Position numbers and translations under genes: made by a program. A stretch of DNA of 64,000 nucleotides. It comes from Streptomyces pristinaespiralis (lineage in GTDB: Bacteria; Actinomycetota; Actinomycetes; Streptomycetales; Streptomycetaceae). The DNA lies in contig NZ_CP011340.1 of NCBI RefSeq assembly GCF_001278075.1, positions 1,364,001 through 1,428,000 on the forward strand. Direction: 5' to 3'. Of the stretch, positions 7,538-16,391 are shown piece by piece; the stretch's first letter is position 1, and the number at the start of each line of letters is the position of its first letter. The notes below the pieces were generated by a model. It was given only the letters and a program-made list of their open reading frames with translations. It had not been told where the DNA came from and did no database searches.

Positions 7538-9493
7538 TCACCCCGTGCCCGGTCCGGAGCCCCGGATCATCTGCGCCGACGCCAGTTCCCGGTAGGCCGG
7601 GCTCGTCGACAGGAGTTCCTGGTGATGTCCGCAGGCAACGGCCCGGCCGTCCTCCATCACGACGATCTTGTCGGCGTGCTGCACCGTGGAGAGCCGGTGG
7701 GCGATCACCAGCACGGAGCACTCCTGGGTGACGCCTTTCATCACCGTGGTGAGCGCCCTCTCGTTGACCGCGTCCAGGTGCGAGGTCGGTTCGTCGAGCA
7801 GGAGCAGCGCCGGGCGGGCGAGCAGCGCGCGGGCCAGGGCCACACGCTGCCGCTCCCCCGCCGACAGTGTCCCGCCGCGTTCGCCGAGCGGGCAGGCCAG
7901 CCCTCCGGGAAGTCGCGCGACCAGCTCTTCGAGCTGGGCCAGCTCGACGACCCGCCGGACGTCCGTCTCCTTGGCGTCGGGCACCGCGTACGTGATGTTG
8001 TCCCACAGCGTGCCCTGTACGACATGGGTGTTCTGGTCGACGACGGCGATACGCGCCCGGCACTGTTCGCGGCTCAGCTCCACCGCCGGGCGGCCGTCGA
8101 AGAGCAGGCGGCCGGAGTCCGGTTCGTAGAACCTGGCCGCCAGGGCGAAGACGGTGCTCTTGCCTGCGCCGGACCTGCCGACCAGGGCGACCTGCTGCCG
8201 GTGGGGAACCGTGAGGGACACGCCCCGCAGCACCGGTCGGTCCGGGGCGTAGGCGAAGTGGACGTCCTGGAGGACGAGAGCCGGAGCCGGGGTGCTCACC
8301 GGGTGCCGAGCCGTGACGCCGGTCGTGGTGGACCCGGCGGCCTCCGCCGGCCCGGGGCGGGGCTCGGCGGGCATCTCCAGCACTTCTTCGATGCGCTGGT
8401 AGGCACCCATGCCGCGTTGGATCAGCCCGACAGCGCGGAAGACGGAGGACAGCGGCAGCACGAGGTACGAGGCGTACAGCAGGAAGGCGACCAGGTCTCC
8501 GAGGGAGTTGGCGCTCCCGTTGACCCGTAGGCCGCCGATGACCAGGACGAGCAGGAACGAGCCCTGGACGGCGAGTTCGACGGCGGGGCTCATGACGGAT
8601 GCGAGTTTCGCGGTCCGTACGCCCGCGTCGTACGCCGCGTCGACCCGTTCGCCGATACGGGCCGCCTCCCGGTCTTCCGCCCGGTGCACGCGAACCATCG
8701 GCAGGGCGCCGATGGCGCGCTCCAGATCGGCCGCGATGGCGCCGACGGAGTTCTGCATGTGTTCGGAGGCGGCCCGGATGCCCCTCAGGAGCGAGGCGAC
8801 GACGACGGCGGCGGTCGCCACCGTCAGGGCGACCAGGATCAGCAGCAGCGGATCGATCCACAGCATGAGGAAGATCGCGCCGGCCGCGACGAGGGCGCCG
8901 GTGACGAGGTCGACCAGTGCCTGGGCCACCACCTCCCGCAGGAGGGTGGTGTCGGCCGTCGTACGGGAGATGAGGTCACCGCTGCGGTGTCGCTGGTACT
9001 CCCTCATCTCCAGCCGGAGCAGCCGCGAGACGAGGCTGTGGCGAAGTCCTCGCACCACGCCTTCCCCCATGCGTTCCAGGACGAAGCGCCCGACCGCGCC
9101 GGTGGCGGCCTCGAGGACGAACAGGCCGCCCAGCAGCATCAGCAGCGGCCAGATCGCCCGGCCGTTCGCGCCGGCGTCCACGACCTGTTTGGCGACGAGC
9201 GGCTGGGCCAGCCCGAGGGCGGAGCCGCCGAGGGTGAGGACGGTGGCGACGACGATGGACGCCCGGTGTGCGGCGGTGAGCCGGTACATGGTGGCGACGG
9301 CGGCCCGGGTGGACCGGTCACGGCCGTGCGCCCTCCGAGCGTGGCGGCCGGTACGGGGTGCCGTCCCGGCCGCGCCGTCCGCCGTGTGCGGCGCACCGTT
9401 CGCGTCAGGGGTCGCCCCGGGCGCGTGCGGTCCGCCACTCGTATCCGCATCGGTGTCGGAGGGGGAGTTCGTGTCGGTGACGATCGCTTTCAT
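7538..9493 (-). CDS. Lasso-peptide ABC exporter (fused permease and ATPase, D protein)
   Basis: The 651-residue protein has a ~65-residue hydrophilic N-terminal extension, a six-helix ABC_membrane domain (~75-365) and an ATPase domain with Walker A GRSGAGKS (439-446), signature LSAGE (543-547), Walker B LLLLDEP (563-569) and the switch His in IAHRLS. It should export the mature lasso peptide and thereby give self-immunity. Its ATG overlaps the stop of the B2 gene (ATGA), which is why the start at 9493 is preferred over longer frames. It is the last gene of the cluster. Confidence 0.9.
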   Translation of the reverse strand: MKAIVTDTNSPSDTDADTSGGPHAPGATPDANGAPHTADGAAGTAPRTGRHARRAHGRDRSTRAAVATMYRLTAAHRASIVVATVLTLGGSALGLAQPLVAKQVVDAGANGRAIWPLLMLLGGLFVLEAATGAVGRFVLERMGEGVVRGLRHSLVSRLLRLEMREYQRHRSGDLISRTTADTTLLREVVAQALVDLVTGALVAAGAIFLMLWIDPLLLILVALTVATAAVVVASLLRGIRAASEHMQNSVGAIAADLERAIGALPMVRVHRAEDREAARIGERVDAAYDAGVRTAKLASVMSPAVELAVQGSFLLVLVIGGLRVNGSANSLGDLVAFLLYASYLVLPLSSVFRAVGLIQRGMGAYQRIEEVLEMPAEPRPGPAEAAGSTTTGVTARHPVSTPAPALVLQDVHFAYAPDRPVLRGVSLTVPHRQQVALVGRSGAGKSTVFALAARFYEPDSGRLLFDGRPAVELSREQCRARIAVVDQNTHVVQGTLWDNITYAVPDAKETDVRRVVELAQLEELVARLPGGLACPLGERGGTLSAGERQRVALARALLARPALLLLDEPTSHLDAVNERALTTVMKGVTQECSVLVIAHRLSTVQHADKIVVMEDGRAVACGHHQELLSTSPAYRELASAQMIRGSGPGTG

Positions 9494-9924
9494 CGGCTCC
9501 GGCTCCGCGCCGGGGCGACGGCGATGAGGCGGGTGAAGTAGCCGTCGGGCACTCCTTCGTCCACCGGCCGGCCGTCCGCCTCGATCCAGGCGTGCGCGGT
9601 GAAGGGGGGCACGACTCGCACCCCCGTGCACCAGGTCGGCCAGTGTCCGCCCAGCCGGCACAGCAGTGCGGCGCCGAGGGACCGGGGCAGGCAGCCACGT
9701 GGTCCGGCGCAGCGGAGGCTGACGGCGCACATGGCGTCCCGTGCGTTCTTCGCCTGTTCGGCGGTGGCGGGCCGCGCTCCCCTGCACACGAGGCCGAGCA
9801 CGGTGCGGACCCGCCGCGGTGGCAGCAGGGACAGCACGACGGCAGGGAGGAGGACGGCCCTGGCGGCGGCCCTGCGGGCGAAGGGGACGCCGGCCGGCCG
9901 CACCAGTGCGCTCGGCGTGGTCAT
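9490..9924 (-). CDS. Lasso-peptide leader peptidase (B2, transglutaminase-like)
   Basis: The 144-residue protein matches the lasso B2 family in length. The Cys-His-Asp triad is visible: Cys78 in GPRGCLPRSLG, His111 in FTAHAWIEADG, and Asp122 in RPVDEG. The enzyme removes the leader after the conserved threonine/glycine position, using the separate RRE protein to hold the leader. Start and stop both overlap neighbours by ATGA, so B1, B2 and D are translationally coupled. Confidence 0.92.
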   Translation of the reverse strand: MTTPSALVRPAGVPFARRAAARAVLLPAVVLSLLPPRRVRTVLGLVCRGARPATAEQAKNARDAMCAVSLRCAGPRGCLPRSLGAALLCRLGGHWPTWCTGVRVVPPFTAHAWIEADGRPVDEGVPDGYFTRLIAVAPARSRSR

Positions 9925-10175
9925 GCGGCCAGCCCGCTCGCCCGCAGGTCGCTCACCAGGGTCGCTACGTCCTGAGCCGCCTGTTCCCGGTCGATGTCGA
10001 ACTCGTCGAGGAGAGCGGCGACCGCGGCGGCTTCGTCGCCGCCCTCGAGCAGCGTCTTGATCACCACGGTGCCGGTGGGGTTCAACTCCCAGTACGTACC
10101 GCTGCGTTCGTCCAGAAGTACCGTGCCGTAGTCGGTCTCCGCCGTGGAGACGTCGGTACCGAACCGCAGTGCCAT
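9921..10175 (-). CDS. Lasso-peptide RiPP recognition element (B1, PqqD-like)
   Basis: The 84-residue PqqD-fold protein carries YGTVLLDERSGTYWELNPTG, the three-strand wing that pairs with the leader peptide, then three helices. It should bind the YxxPxLxxxG leader motif and deliver the precursor to the B2 peptidase. The ATG follows an AAAGAAAGG ribosome site. About 177 bp separate it from the cyclase gene, the only sizeable gap in the biosynthetic operon, and its stop overlaps the B2 start. Confidence 0.92.
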   Translation of the reverse strand: MALRFGTDVSTAETDYGTVLLDERSGTYWELNPTGTVVIKTLLEGGDEAAAVAALLDEFDIDREQAAQDVATLVSDLRASGLAA

Positions 10176-10352
10176 GGGGTGTGCCTTTCTTTACGAGGCG
10201 GGCAGGGATCGGGGACAGCGGAATGGGACGGTGTCGGGGCAGGTGTGGAAGTGTGCCGCGGGACGGGCTGCATCCTGCGTCACCGGTCCGCGGCACGTGA
10301 CCCGCCGTGCTGTTGGGGGCGTCGCGTGCCCCACCGTCCGGTTCATGGCGCG

Positions 10353-12215
10353 TCACCGTCCGGTTCGTATCGCCGTCGCCTGTCCGGCGGGGCGGGAGAT
10401 CCCGCGCAGCCAGACTTCGCAGGCGATCGTCGAGTAGAGGATCGCGTCCCGCAGTCCGGGGGTCGACGGCCTTCGGGCGAGCCTCCGCAAGGCTTCGCCG
10501 TCCACCAGGCCGAGATCCTCCAGCCGTGAGTCCTTCCACAGGGCGAGCAGGTCGCCGCGGTGTTCGCGCAGTCCGTTGGAGGCGTCCATGGAGGCGGCGG
10601 CCTTGTCCGTGCGCCGCAGGCATTCTTCGGGCACGATGCCGCGCATGGCCTCGGTCAGCAGCGGTTTGTAGTGCCACGGCGTCACCCGGTCGCTCGGCCG
10701 GACCGCGAGGCACGCCTCGATCACCCGGTCGTCGAGGAAGGGCGAGGCCATCGGCACTCCGGCGCGGGCGGCCATCCGGTCCCATTGCCGGATGATGCGT
10801 GTGCAGGAGCGGATCTGTTCCAGGTCGGCGTGCAGTCCGCGGTCCGGGTGGAGCGGCGACGCCGTCGCCGCGGCCTCTTCGAGCGCGTGCCGGGCCAGCC
10901 GCTCGGCGTCCGGCGTCACCCAGTCGAACAGGCGCGGCGGCATCCCCCAACCGAGGCTGGTGCTCACCGTAGCGGGCAACGGTTCACGCAGCCGTCGCGC
11001 GCCGTCGGCGAGCCATACCCCGTACGGCCGGTTGTCGGCCAGGGCGCGCAGGGTGCCGCCGAGCGGCCACTGCCACAGGGCGCGGAAGCCGCGGAGCTGT
11101 CGCAGGGCGAACATCGGCCGTGTGCGGGCGAGGCGGTGGTAGTACGCCTCCGAGCACCAGGCCACGTGGTCGCCGCCGATGCCGGTCATGTGCAGCCGGC
11201 TGCCGCGTGCCGCCAGCGCGGGCAGATGGTGCAGGACCCGCGACCGGTCCATGACGCCGATGGTCGGTTCGTCCAGCAGGTCGTCGATGCCGAGGAGGTC
11301 CTCGTAGACGAGCGGCGAGGCGTCGGCGTCCCACACGACGTGGTCGACGCCCGGGAGGAACCGGGCGGCCTTCCGGGCCCAGTGGAGGTCGGTGTCCGCG
11401 GGATCACGGCCCGGCCAGGTGCTGGCCACGAGCTCGGCCTTCGACTGCCCGGCCAGGAAGAGCACGGAGGTGGAGTCGAGCCCTCCGGACAGGTCGCAGC
11501 TGACGACTCCGCCTTGCGCCGTGCGGGCGCCGACCGCCTCGACGAGGGCGTCCCTGACGTCGGTGGTCGAGTCGTGGAGCGGTCGGACGGGGTCCGGTGG
11601 CGTCCACCAGCGTGAGGGGCGGGCGGTCCGTCCGTCCGCAGCGACCATCAGGGCGTCCTCGGGGGCGACAGCGGTGACGCCGCGCCAGACCGAGGTGTCG
11701 GCGAGCGGATGCGGGACCGGCCAGAGCAGCCGCACGGCGAGCTGCTGGGTGTCCGGTTCGGCTCCGATGACGGCGGCGAGCGTGTCGGCGCTGCTGGCGG
11801 CCACGCGCACACCGTCGATCTCGGTGTGGAAGACCAGTCGGAGCCCGGAGGCCGTGCCCTGGACCCGGAGCCGTCCGTCGAGCGCGGCCACCAGGTGGAA
11901 GCTGCCGGGCAGTGAGCGCGCCAGTGCGTCGAGCTCCGCGAGATCGCGTAACCGGCCGGCGCGGCGCTCCAGTTCGGCCGAGTCGACGGGACAGCACCCG
12001 ACGACCGCGAGGGCGGCCCGGCCCGCCGTGGCGGTGACGATCTCGGAGTCGTGCCAGTCCCCCACGAGCCATGGGCGGCCCGTCGGGTGGCTCAGGGTCC
12101 GGCTGCCCGGACGCAGGAAGGAGCGGGCCACGGCGGCGGCATCCTCACGGTCGGGAAAGACCGCGAAATGCGCGTCGCCGGGGCCCGGCCCCGCACTTTC
12201 GTGCAGTTCAGTCAT
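10353..12215 (-). CDS. Lasso-peptide macrolactam synthetase (C, asparagine synthetase-like)
   Basis: The 620-residue protein has a degenerate N-terminal Ntn-like half and a C-terminal asparagine-synthetase B domain with the ATP-pyrophosphatase loop SGGLDSTS at 243-250 and the later GIGGDHVAWCS segment. It activates the side-chain carboxylate of the core acidic residue by adenylation and closes the ring with the core N-terminus. For the core encoded 27 bp upstream this would join Leu1 and Asp8. It starts with ATG at 12215. Confidence 0.93.
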   Translation of the reverse strand: MTELHESAGPGPGDAHFAVFPDREDAAAVARSFLRPGSRTLSHPTGRPWLVGDWHDSEIVTATAGRAALAVVGCCPVDSAELERRAGRLRDLAELDALARSLPGSFHLVAALDGRLRVQGTASGLRLVFHTEIDGVRVAASSADTLAAVIGAEPDTQQLAVRLLWPVPHPLADTSVWRGVTAVAPEDALMVAADGRTARPSRWWTPPDPVRPLHDSTTDVRDALVEAVGARTAQGGVVSCDLSGGLDSTSVLFLAGQSKAELVASTWPGRDPADTDLHWARKAARFLPGVDHVVWDADASPLVYEDLLGIDDLLDEPTIGVMDRSRVLHHLPALAARGSRLHMTGIGGDHVAWCSEAYYHRLARTRPMFALRQLRGFRALWQWPLGGTLRALADNRPYGVWLADGARRLREPLPATVSTSLGWGMPPRLFDWVTPDAERLARHALEEAAATASPLHPDRGLHADLEQIRSCTRIIRQWDRMAARAGVPMASPFLDDRVIEACLAVRPSDRVTPWHYKPLLTEAMRGIVPEECLRRTDKAAASMDASNGLREHRGDLLALWKDSRLEDLGLVDGEALRRLARRPSTPGLRDAILYSTIACEVWLRGISRPAGQATAIRTGR

Positions 12216-12242
12216 GGCTTCGTTTCAGCGAGCCGCCGGCCG

Positions 12243-12353
12243 TCAGTTCTTGCTCAGGATGAGACGGTCGTTGCCGTGCTTCCCAAGAAGCCCGGTCTTC
12301 GTTCGGAACGATCCCAGCCGAACCAGCGTCGGCGCCTCGTAAGCCTTCTTCAC
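12243..12353 (-). CDS. Lasso-peptide precursor, citrulassin-type core
   Basis: This is a 36-codon gene with a GTG start and AAGGAG 5 nt upstream. The leader contains the RRE-binding pattern YEAPTLVRLG and ends SFRTKTG, giving the conserved Thr at the penultimate leader position. The predicted core is LLGKHGNDRLILSKN: Leu1 and Asp8 are spaced for an eight-residue macrolactam with a seven-residue tail. Citrulassins, as I recall them, share LLGxxGNDRLxLSKN and may carry citrulline in place of Arg9. Lys4 and His5 differ from the small or aliphatic residues in the version I recall. It is followed at once by the C, B1, B2 and D genes. Confidence 0.93.
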   Translation of the reverse strand: MKKAYEAPTLVRLGSFRTKTGLLGKHGNDRLILSKN

Positions 12354-12906
12354 AGCGTCTCCTTGATGCGGTTTCCGCTCGTCCTCCCTGGTGGCGGGCG
12401 GCCGGCATGCCGACCGCCTGCCGACCGCGTCCGACTCATCGGGAGCCGGAACGGGGGGCTGAGCGACATGAAGACGTTAACCAGAAGCCCTTGGAGTGCC
12501 ACAAGACCATAAAGAAAAGACTGATTTTCCGACTAACATCGGCAGTGATGGATCAGGCTGCGCCAGTTGTGAGCTAAACCCGGAATCAGGATCGAAGAGA
12601 AGCGTTCGCCACCGTCGCCGAAAAAGCGTTTCGAGCTGCACTGACCGTCACATCTGCCGTCGAGCCGGCCGGGGGGCGCTCATTCGCCCACGAAGTCACG
12701 CCCCGGCGCACCTCTCGCCATGCGCGCACCTCGCGCCGCTCGTCGGGTGGGCGCGGGGCGTGGACGGCCCGGCCGCGCGGCCCGGCACGGGCGTGGTCCG
12801 TTCCCGCCCGCCGACGGTCGGCCGGGGCGCTCCCCGCCTTCGGCCGCGGAGCCCCGGGCCTGTGTAGCCTGCCGTTCGCCACCCCGATCGAGCACAGGGA
12901 CGTCCG
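12354..12906. promoter_or_regulatory. Lasso cluster upstream region; no gene seen
   Basis: The 553 bp hold no convincing gene. An unusually A/T-rich island at about 12465-12545 stands out and should contain the minus-strand promoter of the lasso operon. TATGGT (reading the minus strand, 12506-12511) and TTGTGG are weak -10/-35 candidates with imperfect spacing, so no exact promoter is claimed. The right part is ordinary GC-rich sequence before the plus-strand gene at 12907. Confidence 0.4.
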
Positions 12907-13332
12907 ATGGTGAACGCCGAACAACCACACACCGGGATCCAGCTCCCTACGGGTTCGTGGTGGGACTGGGACGTCATCGCCTGGGACGCAGGACGTTTCA
13001 CTTTGGCAGCCGGATATGACCTCACCTACCACCACGGTCTGGAACTGGTCTTCGGTGAGCCGCTGTACGTCAGCTGCCCGTTCGCCTTCCTGGACCCGGT
13101 CTTCCGGGCTGTCTCACCCGAGCAGGCAGCAGCGATGGCACGGCAGCTCGGTGCGGAACCGCCCGTACTCGTCGCGTTCGAAGCCGACGCGGGCGGTACG
13201 GAGCCCGTCTCGTGCCTTGTCGCCGCCGAGCGCCTCGACGTCGTTCACGAGCCGGTCTTGAGGTACTGGCGCGAGGACGCCCCGCCCGGTCAGCGGTACG
13301 CCCCTTGGGTGCGGCCTCCTGAGGGCCGGTGA
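12907..13332 (+). CDS. Hypothetical protein, 141 aa
   Basis: I do not recognise a family. It is soluble and rich in aromatic residues (TGSWWDWDVIAWDAGRFTLA), with a beta-strand pattern and no signal peptide or membrane segment. AGGGAC lies before the ATG. The size and composition resemble the small Imm/SUKH-type or ligand-binding proteins scattered in Streptomyces, but no diagnostic motif is present. Confidence 0.7.
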   Translation: MVNAEQPHTGIQLPTGSWWDWDVIAWDAGRFTLAAGYDLTYHHGLELVFGEPLYVSCPFAFLDPVFRAVSPEQAAAMARQLGAEPPVLVAFEADAGGTEPVSCLVAAERLDVVHEPVLRYWREDAPPGQRYAPWVRPPEGR

Positions 13333-13444
13333 AGAACTCGCCGGTGTCTGCGGCCCGTTGCGCGCGTCACACAGTGCGTGGTGCTCGCCAACAGGAAATC
13401 TCCGAAGTCGCCGCCCGTCGCGGCCACTTCCTTATGGTGATCCG

Positions 13445-13897
13445 ATGGACTGGACGGTGTTGCTCACAACTGGATTCGGAGCGGTCATCGGTGTCGGCAG
13501 CACGTTGCTGGCGGACCGGGTGCGGTGGCGCAGAGACACGGAAGACCGGGACAGGGAGGCTCTGCGGTCCGCGTACGCGCAATACCTGGAGGCCTTGACG
13601 GCCGCGCGGGACGCCATCAGCCAGGCCAGCCTGATCGACTCCGGCGATGAGCCGGAGGTCGCTCGAACCGCGTTTCTCGACCATGGTGTCTACATACGGC
13701 AGTACCAGCTCGAACTCATCGCCCCGGAGCAGGTGGTGGGGAAGGCAAAGGCTGCCGCTCATGCGCTCGCGGAGTACCGGGACGTCGTCGTGAGCGGCTC
13801 GCGGCGGGCGGACGTCGAATGCACCGCCGCACGGCGCGCGTTCCGTCAGAGCCGGGAGCAGCTGATGGACGCGATGCGCCAAGCTCTGGCCCGGTGA
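13445..13897 (+). CDS. Membrane-anchored hypothetical protein
   Basis: The 150-residue protein has one N-terminal hydrophobic segment (WTVLLTTGFGAVIGVGSTLL) followed by a basic stop-transfer patch and a ~120-residue charged helical domain predicted to be cytoplasmic. This architecture is common in actinobacteria, but no named function is known to me. The ATG at 13445 is preferred over a longer frame because the extra N-terminal residues lack coding character. Confidence 0.75.
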   Translation: MDWTVLLTTGFGAVIGVGSTLLADRVRWRRDTEDRDREALRSAYAQYLEALTAARDAISQASLIDSGDEPEVARTAFLDHGVYIRQYQLELIAPEQVVGKAKAAAHALAEYRDVVVSGSRRADVECTAARRAFRQSREQLMDAMRQALAR

Positions 13898-14022
13898 AGT
13901 GGCCGGGGGGCCTTCAGCCCGGGTGCTCCACCGTTCTCGTACGTGACGTGACGCCGGCCGTGCCGGACTCGCTCGTCCTGCGGTACCGGGCGGGTCCGCA
14001 CCGTCGGTGTGCCGTGGAGGGG

Positions 14023-14424
14023 TCACGGATTCCGGGAGTCGGCGAGCCGGTCCAGTTCGCGCATCGCCTCGGCGTGGGCGCTCATCCGCGCGCTCAGGAT
14101 GCCGATCGTGAGCAGGGTGGTCCCGGCCGCGGAGAGCGGTACGGACAGGCCGAGGACGGCCAGGGCCTCGGGCCAGTCGCGTTCGTTCTGGCAGTGATCG
14201 TTCTTGAAGAGACCTTCATTGGCCGTCCCGCGCTCCGTGAACAGCCGTGACTCGCACTCCTGCGGGTAGCGGTCGTCGGGCTCCTCGTCGACCGTGTACG
14301 GCGTGAGCAGCAACACGGCGCACCACGCCCACAGCACGGCCGCCAGGGACAGCAGGCCGACGCCCCAGGCACGTATCCGTCCGGCCCGGTCGCGGAAGTC
14401 GAGGTCGTATTCACGTGATCGCAT
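14023..14424 (-). CDS. Two-TM membrane protein
   Basis: The 133-residue protein has a cytoplasmic N-terminus rich in Arg/Asp, a first helix WGVGLLSLAAVLWAWCAVLL, an extracellular loop of ~45 residues with two cysteines (PQECESR and NDHCQNE) that may form a disulfide, then a second helix and a charged tail. No family name is recognised. It is monocistronic, convergent with the 13445 gene. Confidence 0.75.
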   Translation of the reverse strand: MRSREYDLDFRDRAGRIRAWGVGLLSLAAVLWAWCAVLLLTPYTVDEEPDDRYPQECESRLFTERGTANEGLFKNDHCQNERDWPEALAVLGLSVPLSAAGTTLLTIGILSARMSAHAEAMRELDRLADSRNP

Positions 14425-14520
14425 GGCCGATGAACCTATCAGCGCGCCGCGGCGGGCGGTCCGGGGGCCGGACGAGGCGGTGGCAAGGACTGCGCGACGA
14501 CGGCCTTCGCTCGACGCGAC

Positions 14521-14547
14521 GGCCCGTCCGGTGGAACCGGACGGGCC
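14521..14547. terminator. Strong inverted repeat, terminator of the PL9 lyase gene
   Basis: GGCCCGTCCGG and CCGGACGGGCC form a perfect 11-bp stem around a 5-nt loop, 59 bp past the stop of the minus-strand lyase gene. There is no U-tract, as is usual in Streptomyces. Confidence 0.7.
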
Positions 14548-14605
14548 GGGCCGCGATGGCGGTGCGCGGGCGCGACCGGGGTCGACGCGCTGGGTGACGG
14601 GGCGG

Positions 14606-16186
14606 TCAGGACGTGGCGGACCGGCCGCCGAAGGTGACGTTCAGGCGGCCGTCCGTCGCGAAGGTCCAGCTCAGGGCGCCCGCGTAGGAGGAGCAACGGG
14701 AGCCGTTCGAGCCGGACCAGAACTGGTTCGAGCCGTCGACGTTGCCCACGGTCTTGTCGTTCGACCCGTCGCCGCTGCGGCAGGAGACGTTGTTCCGGAA
14801 CACCGAAGTCCCGGCGTCGAACGAGAAGTTGCGCTGGGCGTTGTCGATGCTGATGTTGTCCGAGACCGTCATCGTGCCCGGGTTCCTGTTGTAGGTGAAC
14901 CCGTGCTTGCCGTTGTCGTAGGCGATGTTGCGCCGGATGACGTGGTCGACCTCGATGTCCTCGCCGCCGAGCTTGTAGCCGTTTCGGTCACCGCTCGAGT
15001 TCTGGGTGCCGTCGGAGAGGGTGCCGTTCTCGTAGGCGAGGGAGTCCTCGATGGTCACGGCGCCGATGGGTCCGGTGTCCGACTTGGTGTAGAGGTCCCA
15101 GCCGTCGTCGATGTTGTTGTGGGCGACGGCGTAGCGGAAGACGTTCCCGGGGCCGGAGGTGAGCTTCGCGGCGAAGCCGTCGGCGTCCTCGCCGTCCGAG
15201 TCTGCGTTGTCGTGCGACTCCGCGCTCAGGACCAGGTTGTTGGACGGCCACTGGTCGCGCGGGGTGCTGGAGAGCATGCGCGAGAGCTGCAGTCCGGTGT
15301 CGCGGTTGAAGCGGGTCGCCGTGCGCTCGAAAATGTTGTTGCTGCCGCCGACGAAGATCCCGTTGTCACCGGCGCGCTCGACGACGATGCCCTTGACGTG
15401 CCAGTACGACCCGTTCACGGCGAGCCCGCGGTTCGCCGGGTCCTCGCTCTGGGCCGAGAAGTTCAGTACGGGGGTCTCGCCCGGGTAGGCGGTCAGTTCC
15501 GTGCGGTCGCCCGAGGTGCCGTTGTTGCCCTGGGGGACGGTGACCGTCTGCGAGTAGCGGTAGGTCCCGCCGCGCAGGTAGATCGTCCCGCCGGGGGTGA
15601 TGCGGCTGATCGCCGAGGTGAGCGTCGTCGGGTCGGACTGTGTTCCGGACGCGCTGTCGCTGCCGTTCGGCGCCACGTACAGCGCTGAACCCGTCGGCGG
15701 CGGAGTGGTGGTGTCGCCGCTCGTCCCGACGTCGAGGTGGTCGATGTTGGGGAGGCCCGCGGAGGTGGTCGGGCTGAGCCGGATGGTGTTGCTGCCCGAC
15801 CGCACCGGCACCGTGAGCGTCTTCGTCGCCCACGTGCCCCACGCGCCGGTGGCCTCGAACGACGCCGACGTCGCTGTCGAGCCGTTCACCGTGACGTCGG
15901 CGGGCCTCGCGGTACCGCTTCCGTTGGCGAAGCGCACCTCAACAGTCGCCGTGCCGGCGGAAGGGGCGTTCACGGTGAACTGGGCGTAGGCCCCGGTCTG
16001 GTTGGTGCCGTTGCAGAAGCCGCTGCCGGAGTAACCGGACCAGTCCGAGTCGATGGTGCCGGTACAGACGGCGGAGGAGTCCTCGGCCTCGTAGCGGATC
16101 GAGGCGGCCTGTGCCGGGTTGCCGGACAGCGCGACGAGTGCGCCGGCGAGCAGGCCGGCGCACGCGACGGCGGGTCGTAATTGCAT
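14606..16186 (-). CDS. Secreted carbohydrate-binding + PL9-type pectate lyase
   Basis: The 526-residue protein has a signal peptide (hydrophobic LAGALVALSG, cleavage near AQAA). Residues ~29-160 form a CBM35/CBM6-like beta-sandwich (RYEAEDSSA ... WATKTLTVPVRSGSNTIRL). After a TTTPPP linker, residues ~185-500 are a right-handed beta-helix with the LYVAPNGSDSASGTQSDPTT entry motif and repeated SHDNADSDGEDADGFAAK / YDNGKHGF / DNAQRNF rungs typical of PL9 lyases, which use a lysine base and calcium. It would cleave pectin or a related polyuronate outside the cell. The ATG is preceded by GGAG. A promoter and operator are visible upstream. Confidence 0.85.
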   Translation of the reverse strand: MQLRPAVACAGLLAGALVALSGNPAQAASIRYEAEDSSAVCTGTIDSDWSGYSGSGFCNGTNQTGAYAQFTVNAPSAGTATVEVRFANGSGTARPADVTVNGSTATSASFEATGAWGTWATKTLTVPVRSGSNTIRLSPTTSAGLPNIDHLDVGTSGDTTTPPPTGSALYVAPNGSDSASGTQSDPTTLTSAISRITPGGTIYLRGGTYRYSQTVTVPQGNNGTSGDRTELTAYPGETPVLNFSAQSEDPANRGLAVNGSYWHVKGIVVERAGDNGIFVGGSNNIFERTATRFNRDTGLQLSRMLSSTPRDQWPSNNLVLSAESHDNADSDGEDADGFAAKLTSGPGNVFRYAVAHNNIDDGWDLYTKSDTGPIGAVTIEDSLAYENGTLSDGTQNSSGDRNGYKLGGEDIEVDHVIRRNIAYDNGKHGFTYNRNPGTMTVSDNISIDNAQRNFSFDAGTSVFRNNVSCRSGDGSNDKTVGNVDGSNQFWSGSNGSRCSSYAGALSWTFATDGRLNVTFGGRSATS

Positions 16187-16344
16187 CGTTCGTCTCCAGG
16201 TGGGGTGGCTCGTGCGACCACGGGGGTCGGTGAAAAGGGGGGTCGAGCAACTGCGCGGGGCTGACGTTCGATCGGTCCGGGCGCAATAATGGAGTGGTTC
16301 AACTCCATGAACGGCCCGGCGGGTCGGGGGCCGCAACACGCGGG

Positions 16345-16358
16345 GGTAAGCGCTTTCC
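16345..16358. promoter_or_regulatory. LacI-type operator candidate at the lyase transcription start
   Basis: GGTAAGCGCTTTCC is palindromic except for one pair, with the AAGCGCTT centre typical of LacI-family operators that control sugar-degrading enzymes. It lies directly downstream of the -10 hexamer, where a repressor would block initiation. Confidence 0.55.
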
Positions 16359-16362
16359 ACGG

Positions 16363-16391
16363 AACTTAGGTCGCCGGTACTCCCGGGTCAA
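16363..16391 (-). promoter_or_regulatory. Housekeeping-type promoter of the PL9 lyase gene
   Basis: On the minus strand TTGACC (16386-16391) and TAAGTT (16363-16368) are separated by exactly 17 bp, a good HrdB-type promoter pointing at the lyase gene. Two further palindromes, TCATGTGCATGA (16395-16406) and TTCATGGACATGAA (16413-16426), lie just upstream and could bind an activator. Confidence 0.65.

Noticed and set aside
9490..10950. 486-codon minus-strand frame spanning the lasso B2 gene
   Set aside because: Only its last 144 codons match the B2 peptidase; the upstream part runs through B1 and the cyclase gene in the wrong frame.
12208..12408. 66-codon minus-strand frame over the lasso precursor
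   Set aside because: It is in another frame, Arg/Glu-rich with no leader motif. The 36-codon frame with YxxPxLxxxG and a typical core is the real gene.
14294..15688. 464-codon plus-strand frame
   Set aside because: It is antisense to the PL9 lyase. The Val/Gly/Arg-rich translation is typical of high-GC shadow frames.
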